From: Bacteroidia bacterium
GTDB lineage: Bacteria > Bacteroidota > Bacteroidia > B-17B0 > Aurantibacillaceae
DNA length: 64,000 nt
Direction: 5' to 3'
Assembly: GCA_014378485.1 (NCBI GenBank)
Contig: JACMNO010000061.1
Location: 62,001-126,000, forward strand
Part shown: positions 36,504 to 45,978 of the stretch, in pieces
How positions within the stretch are numbered: position 1 is the first letter of the stretch
Layout: every line of letters begins with the position of its first letter
Notes under the pieces: model-generated
What the model saw: the letters and a program-made list of their open reading frames with translations, nothing else
What the model was told of the DNA's origin: nothing
The model's database searches: none
Position numbers and translations under genes: made by a program

Positions 36504-37157
36504 ATGAATAAGTTAAATTACTTTATTGTCCTGTTTTGTGTTTCTTTTTTCTCTACTTATTCTCAAATCGGAATTGGAGGGTTTAAAATTAATCCATTTG
36601 ATGGTAAACCGATGCCTTCTGTTTTATTAAGTTTCGATGCCATCATTGCTGATAAAAAAGTAGAGTTAACCTGGTCTTCTGACACAGAAAATAATAATAA
36701 TTTTTTTACTATCGAAAAATCAAAGGACGCTGTCGCATTTGAAATAGTTGCTACTATTAAAGGATTTGGTAATTACAGTAATTTAATCAGTTATTTTGAT
36801 GTCGATTATACTCCTTATGATGGCATTTCATTTTACCGTCTAAAGCAGACAGATTCTAAAGGAACTGTATTGTCTTCTCGTTTGGTTTCAGTCAATAATA
36901 AATTCGGAAATACAAATTATGCGAGTAACATTAGTATCAGTGAAGATCAATCCGGTTTGTTAGGATCTGAAAATAGAGAAGTGCTTGTTGTTTTAAGAAA
37001 CGAAAAAGGTTTAGAGAGTTATTCAAAGGTCATCATTGACGAGGATCGTAATGTGATTATTCCTTCTGACAGTGACTATAAACTCGATAACGGAACTTAC
37101 ATTGTAGTTGCTTCGTCAGATAACAAATTGTATAGCCAGAAAGTTTTTGTAAAATAA
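36504..37157 (+). CDS. Secreted protein with T9SS-cargo-type beta domain
   Basis: The 217-aa product has a signal peptide (about 1-20) and a beta-sandwich segment common near the C-terminus of type IX cargo proteins: KKVELTWSSDTENNNNFFTI, EKSKDAVAFE, then YRLKQTDSKG (about 50-125). The C-terminal 90 residues (LVVLRNEKGLESYS, ending NGTYIVVASSDNKLYSQK) look like a diverged type A sorting domain. It may be a small surface or secreted protein; no enzyme motif is seen. Upstream, a 12-bp tandem repeat (TTTTATCTAAAC twice, with one change, about 36444-36467) lies in the promoter region. Confidence 0.75.
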   Translation: MNKLNYFIVLFCVSFFSTYSQIGIGGFKINPFDGKPMPSVLLSFDAIIADKKVELTWSSDTENNNNFFTIEKSKDAVAFEIVATIKGFGNYSNLISYFDVDYTPYDGISFYRLKQTDSKGTVLSSRLVSVNNKFGNTNYASNISISEDQSGLLGSENREVLVVLRNEKGLESYSKVIIDEDRNVIIPSDSDYKLDNGTYIVVASSDNKLYSQKVFVK

Positions 37158-37170
37158 TTTTTCTAAAGGT

Positions 37171-37929
37171 TTAAAATAATCCCAATTCCTCGGTTCTCAT
37201 CCAACCTTCATTTCCATTTTCAAGCTTTATATTTGTCCACTCTTTTGTAGTTTCAAGTACACTTACTTTAGCGCCTTCATGAAGACTGAATTTTGTTTTT
37301 GACGCTGAGTTTGGTTCTTCGTGTATTTTTGTTTCATGATTTGTGATGATTGCGAAATTTAATTCCTGATTATTTTTCAGGGCACTATATCCAGAAACAA
37401 TAGCCGTGATTGTTGTTATCAATAAAAGTCCGCTTACAAAAAATCCAATTCGCTTTAATAATACATGTTTTGAAACCAAAAACATAAAAGTAAATATTAA
37501 AGAACCAGTTAAACTAAAAATACTCAACCATGCCCAACCAGTGGTTGATAATGAATTGACCAAACTTGATTTGATTGTCCCAATAAAGAAGTTTTCTTTA
37601 CTTTCTATTTTATCAATCGTTTTTTTGTTAGCTATTATTAAGTTTGTTTTTACATCCTGATTAGTTGGATCTATTTTTTTTGCTAATTCATAATGATAAA
37701 TCGCTTTTCCTAATTCATTATTTTTATAATAAGCATTACCTAAATTATAATAAAGTTTATAAGAAGTGAACCCATCTTTTAGTATAGCTTCATAAAGAGT
37801 AATAACCTGATCGTATTTTTTTTCTGCGTATGCTTTTTCAGCCCTTATTTCTAAAGGATTATTTGCCATTATTGAAAATGAAAAAACTACAGATGAAAGT
37901 AAAAATAAAATTGTTTTTATTGATTTCAT
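37171..37929 (-). CDS. batE: BatE, TPR and SH3-domain protein
   Basis: From the ATG at 37927-37929 the product is about 252 aa. It has a signal peptide, two to three TPR units (about 25-100; EIRAEKAYAEKKYDQVITLY, YYNLGNAYYKNNELGKAIYH), two membrane helices (about 125-180) and a C-terminal bacterial SH3 domain (about 195-250; VSVLETTKEWTNIKL, NEGWMRTEELGLF). This is BatE of the aerotolerance operon, thought to form part of an envelope complex with BatA-D. An upstream ATG at 37956 would overlap batD by 23 bases; the chosen start leaves four. Confidence 0.88.
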   Translation of the reverse strand: MKSIKTILFLLSSVVFSFSIMANNPLEIRAEKAYAEKKYDQVITLYEAILKDGFTSYKLYYNLGNAYYKNNELGKAIYHYELAKKIDPTNQDVKTNLIIANKKTIDKIESKENFFIGTIKSSLVNSLSTTGWAWLSIFSLTGSLIFTFMFLVSKHVLLKRIGFFVSGLLLITTITAIVSGYSALKNNQELNFAIITNHETKIHEEPNSASKTKFSLHEGAKVSVLETTKEWTNIKLENGNEGWMRTEELGLF

Positions 37930-37933
37930 TTTC

Positions 37934-39760
37934 TTACTTTTTAAATTGTGCTTCAATTTGCGAGATTAATTCTATAGTATCCGCGTAAACCTGTTTGAGG
38001 TCACCGGTGACAGAGCCCGGCGCATATTTTGCATATTCACATGTATTTAAAGTGTCAATCACATACTTGGTTATTTCTTCTGTTACATTTTTTGAAAGCA
38101 GCATTTCCGAAATTTTATCTTTTGAAAGTTCAGCAATCGATAAAGAAAATTTATCTCCAATATATTTGTTAAGGGCATTTAGTACTTCATTAAAAAACTG
38201 GTCTTTGTTATTTGACAACATGTGTTTCTCAGCTACACTTAATTGTTTCTTGGCCAGTTTAGCAGCTTTCCGCTCTTTAACTGCTACAATATCGCTGTTG
38301 ACTCTGATGTAACGTTTAAATCCAAATACTCCGGCAAAAAATAAAAGCACGGGAAATAACAACAACAGACAATGGTTAATTGAGCAGAAAAATTCTGTAT
38401 CTTTTTTCTGCAGACCAAGATCACCTGTTTTTATATAGCGAATATCATTTTCACTTTCTTTGATCCCTTTTTTTGTTGGAGTAATTATTTGCGCTGAGCC
38501 TGCATCACCTTCCAATACCGTTAGTTTTATATCCGGAGATGGAATAGAAACATATTGTTTTTTGTCTGCATCAAAATAATTGAAATTCAGGTTATTCAAT
38601 ACAAACTCTCCTTTTTCTCTAGGTATGATTAGATAATTATAAGTAATACTTCCTGAAACGCCTCCATTTGTTTTAATATTTTCAGAAACTTTTGGATCAT
38701 AGGTTTCAAAACTTTCAGCCAGATTTAATTTAAGAGGTTCAATCAGCTTAATATTTCCTCGTCCGCTGATCGTTATTTTTAAATTTATTGCTTCATTTGC
38801 TTTAACTTTTTCTTTATCTAGTCCAGCTCTATAACTAAAATCACCTACTGCACCAGAAAATTCTAAAGGTTTATTCTCTATCGGCAATTCCTGCACATCC
38901 ACTTTTACAGCTTTACTTTTTACTTTAATGGCGACATCTTCATACCCACCCGATCCAAAAAACTGTTCAAAAACATTTCGTGGCTGTCGTTTAGTTGGCC
39001 TACGTACAATACAATCCAATTCAACAGGTTCAATGATTATTTTTCCGCTTCGCTGCGGAAATAAATAAACCGTACAATAATCAGCTACATAATACATCAC
39101 TCCATTAACATTCTCTTGTTTTAAACTGATTTGTTGATTTGAATTTTCCTGCTGCGACCAAAAACCATTATACGGCGGAAATTTTACGTTTTGAAATCCT
39201 CTAAGATCAACTCTTGAATAAACCTTTTGGGTAAGCGTTAATTGTTCCCCTAAATAACATTTTGTTTTACTTAAAAATGTTCTTACAAAAAGATCTTCAT
39301 TAGTGATCTCAGTGGCATATTGATTTTTTTCTTTACCTTGATTTTGTTGAGATTGTGCCTGCGCATTGGTATTTGCTTGGGGTTGCGGTGCAGCTGCTTT
39401 TACAGCTTCAATAACAATAGGTTTTGATTCGAGTTTTTGACTACCAGCCATAACAGAGGCCACACCAATCGTAAATTTACCTTCTTTTTTTGCAGCTAGA
39501 AAAAACGAAATGGTAGTCGATTGTGAAATGTTTCCGTTAACCATACTCATACTTTGGCTTTGGTTGGGTCCGGAGTATAGGTCAAATTCACTTAAATTTG
39601 GATACACTAAATTATTCCCACTTCCATTCAATGTAAATGCCACCTGGAAAACTTCCCCAACATTAACCCTGGTTTTACTGACCTGGGCATAAAAAGCAGG
39701 TGATTGAGCAGATGCCCAAGCGCTGATAAATAGAAAGAATATGTATAATTTATTTTTCAA
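37934..39760 (-). CDS. batD: BatD, envelope protein of the Bat system
   Basis: The 608-aa protein has a signal peptide (about 1-18), a large periplasmic region of beta-sandwich domains (VNVGEVFQVAFTLNG; FVRTFLSKTKCYLGEQLTLT; KEKVKANEAINLKITISGRG), a Gln/Ala-rich linker (about 125-147), one membrane helix (about 468-487) and a cytoplasmic helical tail. This is the BatD/oxygen-tolerance family layout. It is thought to work with the von Willebrand proteins BatA and BatB at the membrane. A repeat element lies in the gap to batC. Confidence 0.9.
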   Translation of the reverse strand: MKNKLYIFFLFISAWASAQSPAFYAQVSKTRVNVGEVFQVAFTLNGSGNNLVYPNLSEFDLYSGPNQSQSMSMVNGNISQSTTISFFLAAKKEGKFTIGVASVMAGSQKLESKPIVIEAVKAAAPQPQANTNAQAQSQQNQGKEKNQYATEITNEDLFVRTFLSKTKCYLGEQLTLTQKVYSRVDLRGFQNVKFPPYNGFWSQQENSNQQISLKQENVNGVMYYVADYCTVYLFPQRSGKIIIEPVELDCIVRRPTKRQPRNVFEQFFGSGGYEDVAIKVKSKAVKVDVQELPIENKPLEFSGAVGDFSYRAGLDKEKVKANEAINLKITISGRGNIKLIEPLKLNLAESFETYDPKVSENIKTNGGVSGSITYNYLIIPREKGEFVLNNLNFNYFDADKKQYVSIPSPDIKLTVLEGDAGSAQIITPTKKGIKESENDIRYIKTGDLGLQKKDTEFFCSINHCLLLLFPVLLFFAGVFGFKRYIRVNSDIVAVKERKAAKLAKKQLSVAEKHMLSNNKDQFFNEVLNALNKYIGDKFSLSIAELSKDKISEMLLSKNVTEEITKYVIDTLNTCEYAKYAPGSVTGDLKQVYADTIELISQIEAQFKK

Positions 39761-39776
39761 TTTGCTTTATATTAGT

Positions 39777-39799
39777 CTTCGACTCCGCTCAGACTGACA
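39777..39799 (+). repeat. Intergenic repeat family B, copy 1
   Basis: CTTCGACTCCGCTCAGACTG followed by ACA shares its core with a copy at 43857-43880 (CGACTCCGCTyrrACTGAC). It fills the 71-base gap between batD and batC. GC content is higher than in surrounding spacer DNA. Confidence 0.65.
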
Positions 39800-39831
39800 A
39801 TTTTATTTATCTAATATCTCATCACTTTACT

Positions 39832-40701
39832 CTACCAGTCTTTTTCAACTTTCACTTTTTGACCAGGATCACCTTTTTTCTTTCTTAAAGCCTGCATTTT
39901 TTTCTCATCATTCTTTAATGCGTTAAGTATTTTTTCAGCTTGCTCTTTGCTCATTTGTGGTTGCGGAGCTTCCTGTTTTTCCTGATCTTTTTTCTGTTCC
40001 TTTTTGTCTTTCTGATCGTCTTTCTTGTCTTTTTTATCCTGATCCTTTTTATCGTCTTTCTTCTGATTTTTTTGCTGTTCAGCTAATTTTTTTTGCGCAT
40101 ACGCCAAATTGTAGCGAGTGTCTTCATCTTTTGAATTTAATTTCAATGATTTTTTATACCCTAAAATGGCATCTTCATAACTCTTCTGCATCAGTTTTGC
40201 ATTCCCGTAATTATGCCAGGCCTTTTGAATAGTGTCTGCATTTGACACTGATTTAGCCACTACTTCAAATTGTTCTGCAGCCTGGTTATAAACAAGGTTA
40301 GCGGCAGAATCTGGTGTCATTCGAGGATTAGGAGTTTTTATTTTGCCTGTTTTAATGAGTTCGGCTGTTTTATAATAGGCATCTCCTAAATTGAAATTAG
40401 CCTTATAATAGTCCTGCTTTTCTTTCAATGATTTTTTATAATAGTTAGCAGCTTCCATTGGTTTGCCGCTTTGGTAAGAATCGTTTCCATCACGCAAAAC
40501 CATTTTTTCTTTTTGCGAGAAAACATTTAATGATAAAAATAAACAAGCTATTAACCACATAGGCACATAGTTGTAGTGTTTGAAAATGAAGGTAATTTTA
40601 GACAATACGCTTTTAAACATCGTGCCTGTGAGTAAAAAAAATATTTTTACCATCTCCATCTTTTTTTCTATGTAATTATGTGCTATAACTATTTTAAACA
40701 T
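39832..40701 (-). CDS. batC: BatC, TPR protein of the Bat system
   Basis: The product (289 aa from the first ATG) has an exported N-terminus (hydrophobic MWLIACLFLSLNVFS at about 48-62), two TPR blocks (about 70-110 and 160-200; SYEDAILGYKKSLKLNSKDE) and a strongly charged K/D/Q tail (repeated DKKD/KKDQ, about 210-245). This is BatC. The start is doubtful: the first ATG at 40701 overlaps batB by eight bases, and later ATGs at 40659, 40620 and 40560 give more usual signal peptides. Confidence 0.85.
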   Translation of the reverse strand: MFKIVIAHNYIEKKMEMVKIFFLLTGTMFKSVLSKITFIFKHYNYVPMWLIACLFLSLNVFSQKEKMVLRDGNDSYQSGKPMEAANYYKKSLKEKQDYYKANFNLGDAYYKTAELIKTGKIKTPNPRMTPDSAANLVYNQAAEQFEVVAKSVSNADTIQKAWHNYGNAKLMQKSYEDAILGYKKSLKLNSKDEDTRYNLAYAQKKLAEQQKNQKKDDKKDQDKKDKKDDQKDKKEQKKDQEKQEAPQPQMSKEQAEKILNALKNDEKKMQALRKKKGDPGQKVKVEKDW

Positions 40702-41743
40702 TTGTACTATTAAATAAATTCAGTTTTTTCCAAAGTTTACTGATTCGTTCAGAGATTAATGATTCCAACACAAGGAACAATAATGCTGCTCCGAGGAACC
40801 ATTGAAACTGATCTTCATAATCGGTGTACATTTTACTTTCCATTTGCTTTTTATCCAATTCGGCAATCTTATTAAGAATAACATCTAAGCCAATATCTGA
40901 ATTACTAGCCTGAACATATACTCCATTTGTAGCACCGGCAATATCCTGTAAAATTTTAGGATCTAATTTTGTAATAACTGTATTTCCGGTATTATCTTTT
41001 TTATAGCCACTCACAATGCCATCTATTATGTTGGGAATAGGTACACCGGTTTCTGAACCAACCCCAATTGTATGAATCACTATATTTTTTTTCGCGGCTT
41101 CTTCTGCGGCATCAACAGCACTTTCTTTAGCTTCCTCATTATTTTCACCATCTGTGATAACAACAATGGCTTTGTTTTTTCCTTCGTCTTTTCCAAAACT
41201 CTCTACCGCTTTATTGATGGCATCAGCAATGTTTGTTCCCTGAGTAGGTACTATTTTAGTATTGATGCTCTCTAAAAATAATTTAGCGGTGCCGTAATCA
41301 GTAGTGATCGGAAGCTGTACATAAGCTTCGCCGGCAAACACAATAATGCCCAATCGATCACCCTGCAATTTATTGATCATGTTTTCAATAGCGATCTTGG
41401 CTCTCTCTAAACGGTTTGGAGACAGATCCTGAGCTAACATGCTATTAGATACATCTAAACAAACCATTATGTCGGCACCTTCACGTTTCACATCCTGCAT
41501 TTTAGAACCCGTTTGTAAATTACAGATTCCAAGAATTAAAAAGGAAAAACCAATTAAAAATAAAATAAATTTGGTTGTTTTTTTTGCTTTGGATACTTCG
41601 GGCACTAATTGGTTGATCAAAGATAGTTCCCCTAATTTTTTTAATTTCTTTCTGGAACTATAGACATACCAGATATAGATCGCGATGCAAACAGGTATGA
41701 TTGCAAATGCGTATAAGTATATCGGATTTTCAAATTTAAACAT
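40694..41743 (-). CDS. batB: BatB, membrane VWA-domain protein
   Basis: The 349-aa protein has two N-terminal membrane helices, a von Willebrand A domain (about 85-290) with MIDAS motif DVSNSM (in VCLDVSNSMLAQDL) and the conserved TDGENNEE loop, and a C-terminal membrane helix (about 315-332). This is BatB; its ATG shares a base with the batA stop (TAATG), so translation is coupled. It is expected to form complexes with BatA in the inner membrane. Confidence 0.93.
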   Translation of the reverse strand: MFKFENPIYLYAFAIIPVCIAIYIWYVYSSRKKLKKLGELSLINQLVPEVSKAKKTTKFILFLIGFSFLILGICNLQTGSKMQDVKREGADIMVCLDVSNSMLAQDLSPNRLERAKIAIENMINKLQGDRLGIIVFAGEAYVQLPITTDYGTAKLFLESINTKIVPTQGTNIADAINKAVESFGKDEGKNKAIVVITDGENNEEAKESAVDAAEEAAKKNIVIHTIGVGSETGVPIPNIIDGIVSGYKKDNTGNTVITKLDPKILQDIAGATNGVYVQASNSDIGLDVILNKIAELDKKQMESKMYTDYEDQFQWFLGAALLFLVLESLISERISKLWKKLNLFNSTNV

Positions 41744-42753
41744 TACGGTATGGCTTTAAATACGAAGCGTTTCAACAAAAATTCTAATAATAAACAAATG
41801 GCAGCCGCAATAGCCAATGGTAAAAAATGTTCAGCTTTATTTGTGAAACTTTGTTCACTGATGATTGTTTTTTCTAACAAATCAATTTCTTTATATGTTT
41901 TTTCTAGGCCTTCTCTGTCAGTTGCTCTGTAGTATTTACCACCATTCATTTTACTGATTTGTGTCATTGTTTCATCATCTACATCAACATCCACATAATC
42001 ATATTCCATTTCTCCGTTAGGATATAAGGCAACAGGTTGCAATGCTTTTCCTTTAGTTCCAACACCAATACAATATACCCGTACACCAAAAGTTTTGGCA
42101 ATTTCCGCAGCAGTTAAAGGAGCAATTTCTCCTACATTATTTACACCATCCGAAATTAAAATAACTACTTTGCTTTTTGCTTTGCTGTCTTTTACACGGG
42201 CAACTCCTGCCGCTAATCCTAATCCAATGGCTGTTCCTTGGTCAAGCATACCGGCTTTGATATCACCAAACATGTTTTTAATGATCTTATGATCAGTGGT
42301 TAAGGGGCATTGTGTAAATGCTTCTCCTCCAAATATTACTAGCCCGATTTTATCATTGGGACGGGCATCTATGAAATCACTTAATACTTCTTTAGCAACT
42401 TCCAAACGGTTTGGTTTAAAATCTTTAGCGAGCATTGATAATGAAACGTCTAAACTCACCACAATATCAATGCCTTCTGTCTTAGTGTCTTTCCAACTGC
42501 TGCGTGATTGAGGGCGGGCAATAGCTAATACCAATAATGAAATACAAACCAAACGAAGCACAAATAAAATATGTCGGAATTTTGCTTTTATAGAAGATCT
42601 GATACCAGTTAATAAATTAAATGAAGAATAATTGACTTCACCTTCATAAGTTTTTAATTTATAGATATACCAGGCAATCATGATCGGGATAATCAGGAAC
42701 AACCAAAACCAATGTTTTTCGGCAAACTGTATGTCTTTAAAGTACGAGTACAT
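41743..42753 (-). CDS. batA: BatA, membrane VWA-domain protein
   Basis: The 336-aa product has the same plan as BatB: two N-terminal helices (about 15-30 and 60-80), a VWA domain with MIDAS motif DVSLSM (VSLDVSLSMLAKDF), T and D residues in LTTDHK and SDGVNNVG, and a C-terminal helix (about 310-330). It is the first of the coupled batA-batB pair. A GC-rich hairpin repeat lies just upstream (42758-42787). Confidence 0.93.
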   Translation of the reverse strand: MYSYFKDIQFAEKHWFWLFLIIPIMIAWYIYKLKTYEGEVNYSSFNLLTGIRSSIKAKFRHILFVLRLVCISLLVLAIARPQSRSSWKDTKTEGIDIVVSLDVSLSMLAKDFKPNRLEVAKEVLSDFIDARPNDKIGLVIFGGEAFTQCPLTTDHKIIKNMFGDIKAGMLDQGTAIGLGLAAGVARVKDSKAKSKVVILISDGVNNVGEIAPLTAAEIAKTFGVRVYCIGVGTKGKALQPVALYPNGEMEYDYVDVDVDDETMTQISKMNGGKYYRATDREGLEKTYKEIDLLEKTIISEQSFTNKAEHFLPLAIAAAICLLLEFLLKRFVFKAIP

Positions 42754-42757
42754 AATA

Positions 42758-42787
42758 GCCTCTCCCTAACCCTCTCCGAAGGAGAGG
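42758..42787 (+). repeat. Intergenic hairpin repeat family A, copy 1
   Basis: GCCTCTCCCTAAC is followed by CCTCTCCGAAGGAGAGG, a perfect 7-bp hairpin with a GAA loop (42771-42787). An inverted copy of the whole element lies at 48810-48844. It occupies the 5' gap of batA. Confidence 0.75.
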
Positions 42788-42877
42788 AAATTAGTTAAAT
42801 TTAAAATATGGTGGTTTATATTAATCATTGTAAATCCTTTATTTTTTTCTTCGTTCATTTATTTTAATTCAAACAAC

Positions 42878-43849
42878 TTATAACTTTGGTTCAACAACTT
42901 TTTCTAATTGTTCTTCTCTCATAGTGCCTTTTACGAAATCAAAAGCATTATTTAAGGTCAATGTATGTTCCGCTTCTATGGGAATCTGCTTAGCAAATTT
43001 CACAAAATCCGAAAGAGTTAAGATCTGTGTTAACTTTCCTTTACTCTCTGAATCAACGACCTGTGATTTAAATATTTTAATGATCTCATCAGAAGTCAGC
43101 TCTAATGCACTAATGTTAAAACGTTCCTCAATATATAAACGAACCGTATCGGCAATGGATGAATAATATTCTTTTGTTTTGTTTTCCTTCCAGACTGCCT
43201 CTGATTTTATTTTTTCCAAAGCTTCTAAAGCAGAAATGTGTGCCGGAATTTTCGGTATCTCAACAACAACTTCCACCGGTTTTTTCTTATTCAGTTTTTT
43301 GATGATAAGGATCAGAAGAATAATTGCCGCTAAAATAGCCAATCCAATATAGACATATGGTAAATACCATCTCCAGTCAAACGGTTCGTCATAAGGTGGT
43401 TTTATGTCTTTTACTTTTGCTAATGCTGTATCGGTTAAGACGGTATTGACGATCAAATGCAGCGGTTCGGTAAATAAAGGATTGGCGGTATCTTTATTAA
43501 TAATGAATTTAAGAGGGTCAATGTAATATGTACCTGTATCAAAAGAGGTTATAGTTAATTGGATGCGCTGCTGAATAATATTTGGTTTGTTTTTATTTGG
43601 AATTGTCGTGTCAATTTTTGTAACATTAAGAATTTCAATTCCTTTCTTAATTGTATCTTCAAATTCAGGCCACACGACTTCAAGTTTTTTTTGAGTGGAA
43701 GCATCATAGGTTAGGTAAATATCTAGTTTTGTTTGGGCACCAATTCTTATCGAATTAGAATCCAATACGGCATGCACTTCTGTTTGAGCAGTAGCAAAAT
43801 TAAATGCTATCACTGAAAAGATAAATAATATGTATTTTTTTAATGTCAT
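42878..43849 (-). CDS. Bat-operon membrane protein (DUF4381-like)
   Basis: The 323-aa protein has a signal peptide (about 1-21), a beta-rich periplasmic domain (about 22-155; VLDSNSIRIGAQTKLDIYLT), one membrane helix (about 168-190) and a helical cytoplasmic part (LEERFNIS-like segment YIEERFNISALELTSDEI). This position between a DUF58 protein and BatA is typical of a DUF4381-like/BatD-like protein in MoxR-Bat clusters. It probably anchors or spans the complex. The mature chain ends after a short acidic tail. Confidence 0.8.
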   Translation of the reverse strand: MTLKKYILFIFSVIAFNFATAQTEVHAVLDSNSIRIGAQTKLDIYLTYDASTQKKLEVVWPEFEDTIKKGIEILNVTKIDTTIPNKNKPNIIQQRIQLTITSFDTGTYYIDPLKFIINKDTANPLFTEPLHLIVNTVLTDTALAKVKDIKPPYDEPFDWRWYLPYVYIGLAILAAIILLILIIKKLNKKKPVEVVVEIPKIPAHISALEALEKIKSEAVWKENKTKEYYSSIADTVRLYIEERFNISALELTSDEIIKIFKSQVVDSESKGKLTQILTLSDFVKFAKQIPIEAEHTLTLNNAFDFVKGTMREEQLEKVVEPKL

Positions 43850-43856
43850 AAAATTG

Positions 43857-43880
43857 TTCTCGACTCCGCTTGAACTGACC
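43857..43880 (+). repeat. Intergenic repeat family B, copy 2
   Basis: TTCTCGACTCCGCTTGAACT followed by GACC matches the element at 39777-39799 in the same orientation. It fills the gap between the DUF4381-like and DUF58 genes. Confidence 0.65.
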
Positions 43881-43889
43881 GCGAATTCA

Positions 43890-44756
43890 TTATCGTTTTT
43901 TAAATAATGTCATTAATGGTTTGATGTATCCTTCGTGTGTATTGATGGTGGTATGATCGACCCCACTTTTTGTAAACAGATCTTTTAACTGTGCTTCAAA
44001 TTTTAAATGATTAATCTCTAAATTTTTCCTGAAAGTTTTATCACTCGTATCTACCCACATGATCTTTCCGGTTTCATTATCTTTTAATTTGATCAGGCCA
44101 ACATCCGGTAAAACATTTTCGTGCATATCATTAATTCTTAAGGCTACCAGGTCGTGTTTTCGGTTAGCTATTTTCATAGCGTCTGAATAAGGATGTGAAT
44201 CCCTGAAATCCGAAATTAAAAAAGTAATACTCTTCTTTTTAATGATATTGGTTAAATATTTTAAAGCCAGTTCAATATTGGTTCCTTTGTTGGTTGGTTC
44301 AATATTAATCAATTCCCGTATGATTCTTAAAATATGAGACTTTCCTTTTTTTGGCGGAATGAATTTCTCGATCTTATCACTGAAAAATATCACACCAATT
44401 TTATCATTGTTTTGGGAAGCAGAGAAAGCAATCACGGCACATAACTCAGTAATTAAATCCTGTTTAAATTGTTTATGAGTCCCGAATTGACCGCTGGCAC
44501 TTACATCTACCAGGATCATGACATTGAGTTCACGTTCTTCTTCAAAAACTTTTACATAAGGTGTTCTTAAACGAGCAGTTACATTCCAATCAATTGTTCT
44601 TACATCATCGCCTGGTGTGTATTCGCGGACTTCACTAAAAGCCATACCGCGACCTTTAAACGCAGAGTGGTATTCACCGGAAAAAATCTGGTTACTCAAA
44701 CCCTTAGTTTTGATCTCTATCTTTCTTACTTTTTTTAGTAATTCTGCCGTTTCCAA
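43890..44756 (-). CDS. DUF58 domain-containing protein
   Basis: The 288-aa soluble protein shows the DUF58 signature (EYTPGDDVRTIDWNVTARL, then YVKVFEEERELNVMILVD) followed by a VWA-like fold with a MIDAS-type DVSASG. DUF58 proteins are partners of MoxR ATPases. It is the second gene of the cluster and has no membrane helix, so it acts on the cytoplasmic side. Confidence 0.92.
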   Translation of the reverse strand: METAELLKKVRKIEIKTKGLSNQIFSGEYHSAFKGRGMAFSEVREYTPGDDVRTIDWNVTARLRTPYVKVFEEERELNVMILVDVSASGQFGTHKQFKQDLITELCAVIAFSASQNNDKIGVIFFSDKIEKFIPPKKGKSHILRIIRELINIEPTNKGTNIELALKYLTNIIKKKSITFLISDFRDSHPYSDAMKIANRKHDLVALRINDMHENVLPDVGLIKLKDNETGKIMWVDTSDKTFRKNLEINHLKFEAQLKDLFTKSGVDHTTINTHEGYIKPLMTLFKKR

Positions 44757-44763
44757 TTTGGAA

Positions 44764-44860
44764 GTTATTAGTTTTTGGTTATTAGTTTTTAGTGTTATGC
44801 CTTGGTGAAAAATATTTAGTTTCTATTTTTTCTAAAAACTAAACTCTAACAACTAATAAC
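44764..44860. repeat. Imperfect long inverted repeat between DUF58 and moxR genes
   Basis: The arms 44764-44792 and 44832-44860 are 29 bases each and complementary at 24 positions (outer GTTATTAGTT/AACTAATAAC, inner TAGTTTTTAG/CTAAAAACTA). The AT-rich hairpin fills almost the whole gap. It may be a copy of a dispersed palindromic element or an mRNA processing or attenuation structure. Confidence 0.65.
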
Positions 44861-44862
44861 GT

Positions 44863-45855
44863 TTAAGGTACTTCAACAGCGTTTAATAATTCATTAATGA
44901 TATGTTCAGTCGTAATGTTTTCCGCCTCGGCTTCGTAGGTCAATCCAATACGGTGACGCATCACATCCATACAAACTGCCCGAACATCTTCAGGAATCAC
45001 ATAGCCTCTTCGTTTGATGAAGGCGTATGCTTTAGCCGCTAATGCCAGGTTGATACTTGCGCGTGGAGAACCACCATAAGAAATCAACGGAGCAAATTTT
45101 TCTAATTTATATTCTTTCGGGAAACGCGTTGCAAAAACAATATCCACAATGTAACGCTCAATTTTCTCGTCCATGTAAACATCTTTCACCACATTACGGG
45201 CATTTAAAATATCTTCAGGTTTTAAAACAATATTTGCTTTTGGCATTCCGGCTCTTGAAATATTAGCGGCAATTACTTTACGTTCGTCTTCTTTGTTAGG
45301 ATAGGTAATCACCACTTTCAACATAAAACGATCCATTTGCGCTTCTGGTAAAGGATAAGTTCCTTCCTGTTCAACAGGATTTTGAGTCGCAAGAACTAAG
45401 AATGGATTTGGTAATTTAAATGTTTCATCACCAATGGTTACCTGTTTTTCCTGCATGGCTTCCAGTAAAGCGGATTGAACTTTAGCCGGGGCACGGTTGA
45501 TCTCATCAGCCAATACAAAGTTGGCAAAAATAGGACCTTTACGGATTGAGAATTGCTCTTGCTTTTGATTGTAAATCATGGTACCGATCAAATCGGCTGG
45601 CAATAAATCCGGGGTAAATTGGATCCTGCTAAATTTGGCATCAATACAGGTGGCCAACGTATTAATGGCTAATGTTTTTGCTAAACCAGGCACGCCTTCC
45701 AGCAAAATATGTCCGTTACTTAGTAAACCAATTAACAAACGTTCAACCATGTGCTGCTGACCGATAATGACCTTGTCCATTTCCGAAGTCAATATGTCCA
45801 CAAGCGCGCTCTCGCGCTGAATGCGCTCATTCAATTCTCTAATATCTACTACCAT
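44863..45855 (-). CDS. MoxR family AAA+ ATPase
   Basis: The 330-aa ATPase has Walker A GVPGLAKT (54-61), Walker B VLADEINRAPAK (about 114-125), sensor 1 LATQNP and the YPLPEAQMDRFM box of MoxR proteins, plus the C-terminal lid. It heads the bat operon and is thought to act as a chaperone that assembles or activates the VWA proteins encoded downstream. The ATG at 45855 is preferred; the region upstream (45856-46091) belongs to the divergent gene's promoter. Confidence 0.95.
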   Translation of the reverse strand: MVVDIRELNERIQRESALVDILTSEMDKVIIGQQHMVERLLIGLLSNGHILLEGVPGLAKTLAINTLATCIDAKFSRIQFTPDLLPADLIGTMIYNQKQEQFSIRKGPIFANFVLADEINRAPAKVQSALLEAMQEKQVTIGDETFKLPNPFLVLATQNPVEQEGTYPLPEAQMDRFMLKVVITYPNKEDERKVIAANISRAGMPKANIVLKPEDILNARNVVKDVYMDEKIERYIVDIVFATRFPKEYKLEKFAPLISYGGSPRASINLALAAKAYAFIKRRGYVIPEDVRAVCMDVMRHRIGLTYEAEAENITTEHIINELLNAVEVP

Positions 45856-45978
45856 AAGTGTTTTTGTTTATTACAAGCATGGCAAAGTTAGCATTGGTAA
45901 GGGCTACAGCTATTTTTGGCTTGTTAAAATATGTTAATCCAAATGCTAAAAATTGCTTATTATTTTTTATCAAAAAAA

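Noticed and set aside
39957-40232. Open frame opposite batC
   Set aside because: Mirror of the K/D/Q-rich tail of BatC, which yields F/S/L-rich antisense frames; no start signals.
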